Part shown: piece by piece, positions 1-4,663 of the stretch
How positions within the stretch are numbered: position 1 is the first letter of the stretch
Layout: each line of letters opens with the position of its first letter
Assembly: GCA_041485125.1 (NCBI GenBank)
Contig: JBGPIT010000331.1
Coordinates: 1-5,693, forward strand
DNA: 5,693 nt
From: JBGPIT01 sp041485125
GTDB lineage: Bacteria; Desulfobacterota; Binatia; UTPRO1
Direction: 5' to 3'
Translations under genes and position numbers: made by a program
Notes under the pieces: generated by a model
Databases searched by the model: none
The model's input: the letters and a program-made list of their open reading frames with translations, nothing else
What the model was told of the DNA's origin: nothing

Positions 1-669
1 GCGACGCTCGCCGGGGCCTACACAGCAGAGCGCGCGGCTGCACTTTCCGGCGTCCCCAAGTCGACGATCCACTATTGGGCCCGTCATAGGGTGCTCGCGC
101 CGTCGGTGTCCCCGGAACGGACCATGTTGTGGTCGTATCGCGATCTCTTGGCACTTCGAGTCATCTACTGGCTCCGACGCCCGAAGCACAGCCGTGACGA
201 GCTGGTGATACCTAGCACGACGATGCGCGTCGTTCGGCACGCACTGCACGCGCTGCGCAACCTCGACCTCGATCTCTTCGAAGATGGTCGACCGACGATC
301 AATGTGACGAGAACCGGTGAGGTGGTGATCAGTCCGCCGGGCGGGCCACCGCACCGTCTCACGGGTCAAATCGTAGCCCCGGACGTCATTGACCTGATCG
401 CGCCATTCGAAACGGTGGAGGGAGCGCGCGGACCGGATCTTTCGGAGCCACGCCCGCGGCTGCGTATCGTTCCCGGAAAACTGTCGGGGTCGCCGCACGT
501 GGTGGATACTCGCATCGAGACCTGCGTGTTGGCGGCGTTGAGCGGACGGGGCTTCTCGGCGGAGCGGATTGCACAGCTGTATCCCTCGCTCGACCAAGCA
601 TCGATCGAGCAAGCGCTCGAACTAGAGGCCGACCTGCAACGCAATCTCGGTGTTCAGGCCGCAGCCTGA
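1..669 (+). CDS. MerR-like HTH / DUF433 antitoxin (VapB45-like), 5' end outside window
   Basis: The frame is open from base 1 to the TGA at 667-669, giving 222 visible residues, so the true start lies upstream. The GTG at 91 would cut through the DNA-binding domain and is not the start. Visible residues 7-60 read like a MerR-type winged helix: YTAERAAALSGVPKSTIHYW, then a WSYRDLLALRVIYWLR stretch. Residues about 154-215 are a DUF433 domain (LRIVPGKLSGSPHVVDTRI, then GFSAERIAQLYPSLD). The 90-residue linker contains basic helices. This architecture is that of VapB45-type antitoxins, which bind their own promoter and neutralise a PIN-like toxin. The partner starts 2 bases after the stop, which supports that role. 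The family assignment is firm. The antitoxin function is inferred from family and context. Confidence 0.87.
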   Translation, partial: ATLAGAYTAERAAALSGVPKSTIHYWARHRVLAPSVSPERTMLWSYRDLLALRVIYWLRRPKHSRDELVIPSTTMRVVRHALHALRNLDLDLFEDGRPTINVTRTGEVVISPPGGPPHRLTGQIVAPDVIDLIAPFETVEGARGPDLSEPRPRLRIVPGKLSGSPHVVDTRIETCVLAALSGRGFSAERIAQLYPSLDQASIEQALELEADLQRNLGVQAAA

Positions 670-671
670 GC

Positions 672-1172
672 GTGCCACGCTTCGCCCTCGATCAGAACTT
701 CCCGACGCCGATCGTCACCGTCCTTCGCGACTACCTGGTCGAGGCCGATCTTGTCTCCATCCGAGACATCCATCCGAAGATGCCTACACTCCCGGACTGG
801 GAGCTGCTCCTCGCGCTCTACCACGACGCCCAGGATTGGGACGGCCTCGTGACCACGGATGCGTCGATGGTGAAGCTTCCCCGAGAGCTGTCGGTGCTGT
901 TGCAAACAAAGCTCACGCTTGTTGTGGCGGAGGCGGCTGGGCACGATCCGCTGAAGGCCACTGGGCTACTGCTCACGCACCTACCTGGGATCTGCAAACG
1001 CAGTAGGAGGGGTGTTCCGCAGCTATGGGTGCTAGGTGCACGGACGCGCGGACATGACGATCCTTGGGCGCATCTGGAGCGTCTCGCCAAACGTCGCAAG
1101 ATTGGAACGAAGCTGCTGTACGAGAGAAGCCGGCTAACAGACGAGGAACTTCGGCGGAACCCTGCAGCGTGA
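672..1172 (+). CDS. PIN-like toxin, DUF5615/VapC45 type
   Basis: A 166-residue protein starting at GTG 672, two bases after the antitoxin stop. There is no clear ribosome binding site, so translation is probably coupled to the upstream gene. The N-terminus FALDQNFPTPIVTVLRDYL matches the first strand and helix of DUF5615/VapC45-type PIN-like proteins, with D7 and N9 at the first acidic position. WDGLVTTDASM (residues 56-66) matches the later strand carrying an acidic residue, D63. D42/E44 in the LPDWELL helix are candidates for a middle acidic position. Such proteins are expected to be metal-dependent ribonucleases held inactive by the DUF433 partner. The basic C-terminal tail (residues 130-166, rich in Arg and Lys) is longer than the core domain needs and could bind RNA. 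Family confidence is good; the activity and target are not shown by the sequence. Confidence 0.82.
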   Translation: MPRFALDQNFPTPIVTVLRDYLVEADLVSIRDIHPKMPTLPDWELLLALYHDAQDWDGLVTTDASMVKLPRELSVLLQTKLTLVVAEAAGHDPLKATGLLLTHLPGICKRSRRGVPQLWVLGARTRGHDDPWAHLERLAKRRKIGTKLLYERSRLTDEELRRNPAA

Positions 1173-1177
1173 TCGGT

Positions 1178-1212
1178 GATCGTTCGCGCGACGATCCGGA
1201 CCCGTTCCGGAT
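1178..1212 (+). terminator. Overlapping hairpins after the PIN-like gene
   Basis: Two inverted repeats begin six bases after the stop. GATCGT (1178-1183) pairs with ACGATC (1191-1196) across a 7-base loop. ATCCGGA (1194-1200) pairs with TCCGGAT (1206-1212) across a 5-base loop. They share bases 1194-1196, so they are alternatives. No T-run follows, so this is at best a non-canonical terminator or a transcript-stabilising 3' end for the toxin-antitoxin operon. Confidence 0.33.
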
Positions 1213-1231
1213 ATCCTGCGTCATCCGGGGC

Positions 1232-1282
1232 GGGGAGCTTGCCCATGCCGAGGTCGTCGACGATCAGCAGCGGGACGGCTTC
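1232..1282 (-). pseudogene. IstB-like (IS21-family transposition helper ATPase) remnant
   Basis: Read on the minus strand, these 17 codons give EAVPLLIVDDLGMGKLP. This matches the Walker B segment of IstB helper ATPases, which typically read LLIIDDLGMRKLP or close to it. An in-frame TGA lies two codons upstream on the minus strand, and downstream the frame continues into APDDAGYPERV, which no longer looks like IstB. Only a short core survives, so this is a decayed fragment of an insertion sequence, not a gene. The match is short but specific. A chance resemblance is possible because only 17 residues are involved. Confidence 0.55.
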
Positions 1283-1298
1283 CGGGATTCACGGTCAT

Positions 1299-1316
1299 TT
1301 GTGACACGTGTCACAA
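1299..1316. promoter_or_regulatory. Perfect 18-bp palindrome with CRP-type TGTGA-N6-TCACA pattern
   Basis: TTGTGACACGTGTCACAA is a perfect inverted repeat. Its core matches the CRP half-sites TGTGA and TCACA with the standard 6-base spacer, here CACGTG. A protein dimer of the CRP/FNR superfamily would fit, but no start codon or convincing promoter is adjacent: vapB begins about 400 bases downstream. It lies between the IstB remnant and the tRNA-like scar, so it could instead be a recombinase or transposase binding site left by a mobile element. Confidence 0.5.
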
Positions 1317-1326
1317 TTGTGCCCGA

Positions 1327-1347
1327 AACCGACGGTCTCCGACGGTT
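1327..1347. repeat. 10-bp-period repeat that is also an interrupted dyad
   Basis: CCGACGGT occurs at 1329-1336 and again at 1339-1346, one helical turn apart. The same bases form an interrupted dyad: AACCG (1327-1331) pairs with CGGTT (1343-1347) and CGG (1333-1335) pairs with CCG (1339-1341), with one A-A mismatch between. It sits between the 18-bp palindrome and the tRNA-like 3' end, a position where arm-type sites of an integrase would be plausible. No binding protein is identifiable. Confidence 0.4.
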
Positions 1348-1349
1348 CG

Positions 1350-1384
1350 CGAGGAGGGTAACCCTTTAATTTTCGGGATCCTCG
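1350..1384. repeat. Dyad CGAGGA/TCCTCG preceding the T-arm
   Basis: CGAGGA (1350-1355) is a perfect 6-bp inverted repeat with TCCTCG (1379-1384). The interior holds the near-palindromic GGGTAACCC (1356-1364) and the AT-rich TTTAATTTT (1365-1373), which is unusually AT-rich for this window. It could be part of the parent RNA fold or an integrase core site. Confidence 0.4.
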
Positions 1385-1410
1385 AAGGGTTCGAATCCCT
1401 TCTGCTCCAC
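1371..1410 (+). other. tRNA or tmRNA 3'-end fragment (probable att scar)
   Basis: Bases 1385-1401 form a textbook T-arm: stem AAGGG/CCCTT around the loop TTCGAAT. They are followed by CTGCTCC (1402-1408), which fits an acceptor 3' strand, then A (1409) as discriminator and a lone C. The matching 5' strand (GGAGCAG, or GGGGCAG with a G-U pair) is not found upstream, so only the 3' end is present. The T at acceptor position 70 and the discriminator A are compatible with an alanine-type G3-U70 pair. The AATTTTCGG just upstream (1368-1376) resembles the sequence before the T-arm of tmRNA, so ssrA is a possible parent. Integrating islands commonly duplicate exactly this part of tRNA and ssrA genes. 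Confidence 0.6.
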
Positions 1411-1425
1411 TTCCCGCCGCTTGTT

Positions 1426-1452
1426 GGATCCGCCATTTCGAGTTTCGGATCC
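1426..1452. repeat. GGATCCG inverted repeat
   Basis: GGATCCG (1426-1432) and CGGATCC (1446-1452) are 7-bp arms around a 13-base loop. They lie 16 bases after the tRNA-like 3' end. GTTG just before and CAAC just after extend the symmetry with a bulge. The function is unknown; in RNA it would form a modest hairpin. Confidence 0.35.
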
Positions 1453-1626
1453 GGCAACGTCCGAGTCTCGACCTGCGATCCCGATCTACGGGAGTTCTCG
1501 CAACGTGGGCGCTGCCCCCGCATCGCGCTGGTCGATGGACTCTTCGACTGGGAGGAATGGCTGCGGATCGACAGCCGCTTCTCCTTCGGGCTGGTGACCG
1601 TTCGGCGCTACCGGCGATCGCACTGA
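1441..1626 (+). pseudogene. Startless 3' coding remnant, possibly Mrr-type nuclease C-terminus
   Basis: The frame ending in the TGA at 1624-1626 is open back through the tRNA-like segment but has no usable start codon. From about 1459 it reads VRVSTCDPDLREFSQ, then PRIALVDGLFDWEEWL and a basic ending RRYRRSH. The arrangement of an ST-x-DxxxREF segment followed by RIxLVDG faintly resembles the C-terminal part of Mrr-like restriction endonucleases, where a (K/R)IVLIDG strand is typical. The catalytic residues would lie further upstream and are absent. The product is not recognised with confidence. The coding character of the segment and its truncation are what I can support. Confidence 0.3.
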
Positions 1627-1671
1627 CGCCCCGTAGGCCGCCCATCGGGGTGCTCCGGAGTCGATGCGTCC

Positions 1672-1704
1672 TTGCCGTGGCACCATGGTACCGTTATGGT
1701 TGCC
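1672..1704 (+). promoter_or_regulatory. Candidate vapBC promoter with overlapping operator dyads
   Basis: TTGCCG (1672-1677) and TATGGT (1695-1700) are plausible -35 and -10 boxes, four of six consensus bases each, with a 17-base spacer. The spacer holds GGCACCATGGTACC (1679-1692), a palindrome with 6 of 7 pairs matching. A wider dyad pairs GGCACCAT (1679-1686) with ATGGTTGCC (1696-1704), with one extra base in the right arm. Dyads over the promoter are what an autoregulating VapBC complex would bind. Transcription would start about 16 bases before vapB. Confidence 0.5.
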
Positions 1705-1722
1705 TTCCACCATCGAGCACCT

Positions 1723-1995
1723 ATGGCACTGAACATCAAAGATCCGGAAGCGGAGAAGCTCGCCGCCGAGGTGGCAGCGATGACCGGCGAGAGCAAGACG
1801 CGGGCCGTCAAGGTAGCGCTCCAGGAACGCAAGCAGCGGCTGGCCGTGCGGATCGCGCCACGTGATCGTGGCCAGGCGCTTCGCCGCTTCCTCGAGCAGG
1901 AAGTGTGGCCGCAGGTTCCGCGGAAGGTGCTCGGACGCCGCGTGACGCGACGCGAGCGGGCGAAGATCCTTGGGTACGGCCCAGAGGGCGTGTGA
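1723..1995 (+). CDS. vapB: VapB-family antitoxin (PSK transcription-factor type)
   Basis: A 90-residue protein, the usual size for this antitoxin family. The N-terminus MALNIKDPEAEKLAAEVAAM followed by TGESKTRAVKVALQER is the typical DNA-binding half, in which a short strand and two helices form a dimer. The C-terminal half, basic and proline-containing (VWPQVPRKVLGRRVTRRERAKILGYG), would wrap the toxin. The ATG at 1723 is chosen because family members start with a MAL-type sequence directly before the IKDPE motif. An in-frame ATG at 1696 would add nine residues but falls inside the proposed -10 box. The ribosome binding site is weak (GAG at 1715-1717). The stop overlaps the toxin start by four bases. 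Bound to VapC it should repress its own promoter through the dyads at 1679-1704. Confidence 0.9.
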   Translation: MALNIKDPEAEKLAAEVAAMTGESKTRAVKVALQERKQRLAVRIAPRDRGQALRRFLEQEVWPQVPRKVLGRRVTRRERAKILGYGPEGV

Positions 1996-2378
1996 TCGTC
2001 GACAGCTCGGCGCTCGTGGCGATCGTTCTTCGCGAGCCAGGGTGGGAGCGGCTGGTGGCGAAGCTCGCCGCCGAGGAGACCGCTGCCGTCGGGACGCCAA
2101 CGCTCGTCGAGACCGGCCTGGTGCTCACCGCGAAGATGGGCAAAAAGGCGCAGATTGTCCTGTCGCGTCTTCTCCAAGAGACCGGACTTGCCATCATCCC
2201 CTTCACCGAGGAGCACTGGCGAGTCGCGATCGAGGCGTATGTGCGATTCGGCAAAGGCCGGCACGCCGCCGCTCTGAACTACGGCGACTGTCTCACGTAT
2301 GCCGTCGCGCGTTTGGCTGAACGGCCCCTTCTGTTCGTCGGCGATGACTTCACGAAAACGGACCTTCGGGCCGCCTGA
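1992..2378 (+). CDS. vapC: VapC PIN-domain ribonuclease toxin
   Basis: A 128-residue PIN-domain protein starting at GTG 1992, which overlaps the vapB stop as GTGA. The four expected acidic positions are visible: D4 in VIVDSSALVAI, E40 in TPTLVETGLVL, D99 in LNYGDCLTYAVA, and D118/D119 in FVGDDFTKTDL. The FGKGRHAAALNYGDC segment (residues 86-100) is characteristic of the VapC subgroup paired with this type of VapB. All catalytic residues and the full length are present, so the toxin should be an active magnesium-dependent RNase when free of VapB. The cellular target (tRNA, rRNA or other RNA) cannot be read from the sequence. The overlap implies translational coupling. Confidence 0.93.
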   Translation: MIVDSSALVAIVLREPGWERLVAKLAAEETAAVGTPTLVETGLVLTAKMGKKAQIVLSRLLQETGLAIIPFTEEHWRVAIEAYVRFGKGRHAAALNYGDCLTYAVARLAERPLLFVGDDFTKTDLRAA

Positions 2379-2401
2379 GGCGGAATCATGCTCGCCGTCG
2401 C

Positions 2402-2420
2402 TGCGCCGTCCCGCGGCGTG
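2402..2420 (+). terminator. Hairpin after vapC, possible weak terminator
   Basis: CGCCG (2404-2408) pairs with CGGCG (2414-2418) around TCCCG, and two wobble pairs can extend it outward. It lies about 24 bases after the vapC stop. No T-run follows, so intrinsic termination is uncertain. Confidence 0.25.
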
Positions 2421-2557
2421 CGGAGCTTCGATGGATCGCGATTCGCAGCCGAAAGCGATCCGTGGCGCAGACTCCTAGGATCTATCGTCCACGGCGCGCA
2501 TCCACGCCACGGCGGAGACGTCGGCTCGCCGCTGAACGTCGCCGACACTCGGCAGCG

Positions 2558-2585
2558 ATCGCCGCGACGGCGCGCCGCCGGCGAT
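2558..2585. repeat. GC-rich nested inverted repeat between vapC and the exporter operon
   Basis: ATCGCCG (2558-2564) pairs with CGGCGAT (2579-2585). The 14-base interior contains the 10-bp palindrome CGGCGCGCCG (2568-2577). It is the strongest fold in the 287-base gap 2379-2665, where I see no convincing sigma-70 promoter and no believable gene. It could end vapBC transcription or regulate the exporter; neither is shown. Confidence 0.3.
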
Positions 2586-2636
2586 TCTCACAACTGGGAG
2601 TCGCGCGCCCGGCGCGCTCCACGGTTTGCGAAGGAT

Positions 2637-2652
2637 CCCGTGATATCGCGGG
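2637..2652. promoter_or_regulatory. Palindrome just upstream of the adaptor gene
   Basis: CCCGTGATATCGCGGG is a 16-bp palindrome with 7 of 8 pairs matching, centred on GATATC and ending 13 bases before the ATG at 2666. Its place right before an exporter operon would suit a repressor operator, such as the TetR-type regulators common with Ybh-type exporters. No regulator gene is in the window. Confidence 0.35.
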
Positions 2653-2665
2653 CGGCGGGCAAGGC

Positions 2666-3718
2666 ATGGAACTTGAATGGCTACGTTCGATGCTCCCGAT
2701 CTCCGCCGGCGCACGACGTGCGCGACGCGCAGTGGCCGTTGCGCTCCTCACGGCGGTAGGCGTCGCACTCGCCGTCGCGGCGTGGCGGCGCTACGACGGC
2801 GATGAGCGCCCGGCGGCCATTCGGGGCTCGGGCATCATCGAGGTCACGCAGGTCGACGTCGCGTTCGAGGTCCTTGGCCGGATGATCGAGCGCCCCGCCG
2901 ACGAGGGGGTGATGATCGACAAGGGTGAGCCCGTCGCCAGGCTCGACGACCGCGAATACCGCCTCCAGGTCGAGCGGGCGACGGCGGCGAAAGCGGCCGC
3001 GGAGGCGCGCCATCGCTTGATGTTGCACGGCGCGCGAGCGCAGGAGATCGACCAAGCGCTCGCGGCGCTCGACGCCGGCGAGCACGACCTCGAGGTCCAG
3101 CAACGCGAGTACGAGCGGACCACGCGGCTCGCGGCCCAGGGCGTCGTCACGCGGAGCGAGCGCGACCGCGCCGAGGCGGTGCTCGCCAATGCCCGCGCCG
3201 CCCGCGATCGTGCCAAGGCGCAGCTCGCGATGCTGCGCGAGGGTTTCCGCACCGAGGAAATCGAGCAGGCGCGCGCCGATCTCCAACGCGCAGCGAAGGA
3301 GCTCGAGATCGCCGAGCTGAATCTCAGCCGCTGCCTGCTCTTCGCACCGCTCGCCGGACGCGTGCTCACGAAGAGCCGCGAGCCCGGCGAGATGGTCCAG
3401 CCCGGCACGCCGATCGTCACGATCGGGGACCTCGAGCATCCCTGGGTGAACGTCTACGTCGGCGAGCGCGAGCTCGGAAAGATCCGGCTCGGCCAGGGGG
3501 CCGAGGTCACCGTCGACTCGTTTCCAGGACAGCCCTTCCCCGGCACGGTCACGTTCATCGCCGATCGCGCCGAGTTCACCCCGAAGAACATCCAGACCGA
3601 GGACGAGCGCGTGAAGCTCGTCTACCGCGTCAAGATCGACGTCGTCACCCGCGACGGCGCCCTGAAGCCCGGGATGCCGGCCGACGCCGTGCTGCCGATC
3701 GATCGCGATCACGGTTGA
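2666..3718 (+). CDS. HlyD-type periplasmic adaptor of an ABC exporter (YbhG-like)
   Basis: A 350-residue membrane-fusion protein. Residues 22-40 form one transmembrane anchor after a basic N-terminus (RRARRAVAVALL). Residues 54-97 form the first lipoyl half with GSGIIEVTQVDVAFEVLGRM. Residues about 98-225 are a long coiled-coil hairpin containing two copies of a G-x-R-x-x-E-I motif (GARAQEI at 122-128, GFRTEEI at 193-199) typical of YbhG-like adaptors. The chain then returns through the second lipoyl half (FAPLAGRVLTKSREPGEMV) and a beta-barrel ending in LKPGMPADAVLP. It should link the inner-membrane transporter encoded downstream to an outer-membrane channel, which is not in the window. The ATG at 2666 is chosen because the open frame upstream encodes only an arginine-rich, low-complexity stretch. 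ATG 2690 is an alternative. The gene is 3 bases from the first ATPase. Confidence 0.92.
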   Translation: MELEWLRSMLPISAGARRARRAVAVALLTAVGVALAVAAWRRYDGDERPAAIRGSGIIEVTQVDVAFEVLGRMIERPADEGVMIDKGEPVARLDDREYRLQVERATAAKAAAEARHRLMLHGARAQEIDQALAALDAGEHDLEVQQREYERTTRLAAQGVVTRSERDRAEAVLANARAARDRAKAQLAMLREGFRTEEIEQARADLQRAAKELEIAELNLSRCLLFAPLAGRVLTKSREPGEMVQPGTPIVTIGDLEHPWVNVYVGERELGKIRLGQGAEVTVDSFPGQPFPGTVTFIADRAEFTPKNIQTEDERVKLVYRVKIDVVTRDGALKPGMPADAVLPIDRDHG

Positions 3719-3721
3719 TCG

Positions 3722-4663
3722 ATGGACGCGCCACCCGCGATTCACACCGCCGGCCTCGCCAAGCGCTACGGCACGACCGCGGCGCTGCGCGACGTCACCC
3801 TGGACGTTCGCTCCGGTGAGCTCTTCGGCCTCGTCGGGCCGGACGGCGCCGGCAAGACGACCTTTCTCCGCCTGCTCGCGTGCCTGCTCACGCCGAGCGG
3901 CGGCCACGCGACGATCGACGGGATCGACATCGCGAGCGATGCCGCCGCCGTGCAGAGCCGGATCGGCTACATGTCACAGCGCTTCAGCCTGTCGGAGACG
4001 CTCACCGTTCTCGAGAACCTGCTCTATGTCGCGGAGGTCTGGGGCGTCGGCGCCGGCGATCGCCGCAAGCGCATCGCCCGCTTGCTCGAGTTCAGCCGCC
4101 TGGGGCCGTTCCAGGATCGACTGACGCGCAACCTCTCGGGCGGGATGAAGCAAAAGCTCGCGCTCGCGGCGTGCTTGATCCACCAGCCGCGCATTCTCCT
4201 CCTCGACGAGCCGACGATCGGGGTCGATCCGCTCTCGCGCCGCGACTTCTGGTTGATCCTCAACGATCTCCTGCAGGAGGGATCGACCATTCTGCTCTCG
4301 ACGCCGTACATGGACGAGGCGGAGCGCTGCGGCCGAGTCGCCTTCCTGCTCGACGGTCGGATCATCGCCTGCGGCTCGCCGGCCGAACTGAAGCGCGAGC
4401 TCGGTATCGCCGTCCTCGATCTGCGCACGCCGCGCCCGCGCGACGCGGAGCGGGCGCTCCGCCGCCTGAGCGGCCTCGAGGACACCGTCCTTTTCGGCGA
4501 CCGGCTGCACGTGACGCTGCCGCGCGCCCGCCTGGCGCCCGCCGCCGTCGTGGAGCGCATCCGTTCGACGGGCATCGACGTCGAGGACTGGCGGATCGCC
4601 GAGCCGTCGCTCGAGGACGTGTTCCTCGCCTACACGCGCGCCGGCGGATCGCGCGTCGCATGA
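3722..4663 (+). CDS. ABC exporter ATPase, N-terminal-half type of YbhF
   Basis: A 313-residue ABC ATPase. Walker A is GPDGAGKT (residues 39-46), where the Asp replaces the usual Asn as in the first half of YbhF. The Q-loop Gln is Q86 in IGYMSQRFSL, the signature is LSGGM (138-142), and Walker B is ILLLDEP with the catalytic E163. The switch position, usually His, is Pro195 in LLSTPYMDEAE, so this protein's own ATP site lacks the switch histidine. Residues 225-313 form the C-terminal extension of DrrA/YbhF-type ATPases, ending in PSLEDVFLAYTR. It would energise export through the ABC-2 permeases downstream. It starts 3 bases after the adaptor gene and its stop overlaps the next start as ATGA. 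The substrate is not deducible; YbhF-type exporters are linked to drugs and cations. Confidence 0.94.
   Translation: MDAPPAIHTAGLAKRYGTTAALRDVTLDVRSGELFGLVGPDGAGKTTFLRLLACLLTPSGGHATIDGIDIASDAAAVQSRIGYMSQRFSLSETLTVLENLLYVAEVWGVGAGDRRKRIARLLEFSRLGPFQDRLTRNLSGGMKQKLALAACLIHQPRILLLDEPTIGVDPLSRRDFWLILNDLLQEGSTILLSTPYMDEAERCGRVAFLLDGRIIACGSPAELKRELGIAVLDLRTPRPRDAERALRRLSGLEDTVLFGDRLHVTLPRARLAPAAVVERIRSTGIDVEDWRIAEPSLEDVFLAYTRAGGSRVA

Larger units (their letters stand above)
1173..1722. other. Gene-poor scar region between two toxin-antitoxin modules
   Basis: This 550-base stretch has no intact gene. It contains, in order, a hairpin pair (1178-1212), a minus-strand IstB remnant (1232-1282), an 18-bp palindrome (1299-1316), a repeat/dyad block (1327-1347), a dyad framing a tRNA- or tmRNA-like 3' end (1350-1410), a GGATCC hairpin (1426-1452), a startless coding remnant ending at 1626, and the vapBC promoter with dyads (1672-1704). 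The density of broken pieces suggests repeated insertion and deletion. Minus-strand reading frames crossing 1295-1645 are antisense to the tRNA-like segment and are not believable genes. Confidence 0.65.

Noticed and set aside
650..1006. Plus-strand open frame overlapping the PIN-like gene
   Set aside because: It is out of frame with a recognisable PIN-like protein and has no domain of its own.
1299..1410. Complete tRNA gene
   Set aside because: No 5' acceptor strand, D-arm or credible anticodon arm can be placed upstream of the T-arm.
1295..1645. Minus-strand frames across the tRNA-like segment
   Set aside because: Peptides such as WSRRDSNPSRIPK are typical false products of reading antisense to tRNA 3' ends.
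2462..2665. Extended N-terminus of the adaptor frame
   Set aside because: It encodes an arginine-rich low-complexity stretch before the membrane anchor, unlike any adaptor N-terminus; ATG 2666 puts the anchor at the normal place.
2388..2759. Plus-strand open frame between vapC and the adaptor gene
   Set aside because: It runs into the adaptor gene out of frame, has no ribosome binding site and no recognisable motif.
2681..3907. Long minus-strand open frame (408 codons) opposite the adaptor gene
   Set aside because: It is antisense to a clear HlyD-type gene and the first ATPase. Its composition (runs of R, A, L, D, E with no domain) is the usual shadow in high-GC DNA.
3880..4659. Extended N-terminus of the second ATPase frame
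   Set aside because: The first 260 codons are an arginine- and proline-rich shadow of the first ATPase. The ABC domain begins directly after ATG 4660, which has the ATGA overlap.
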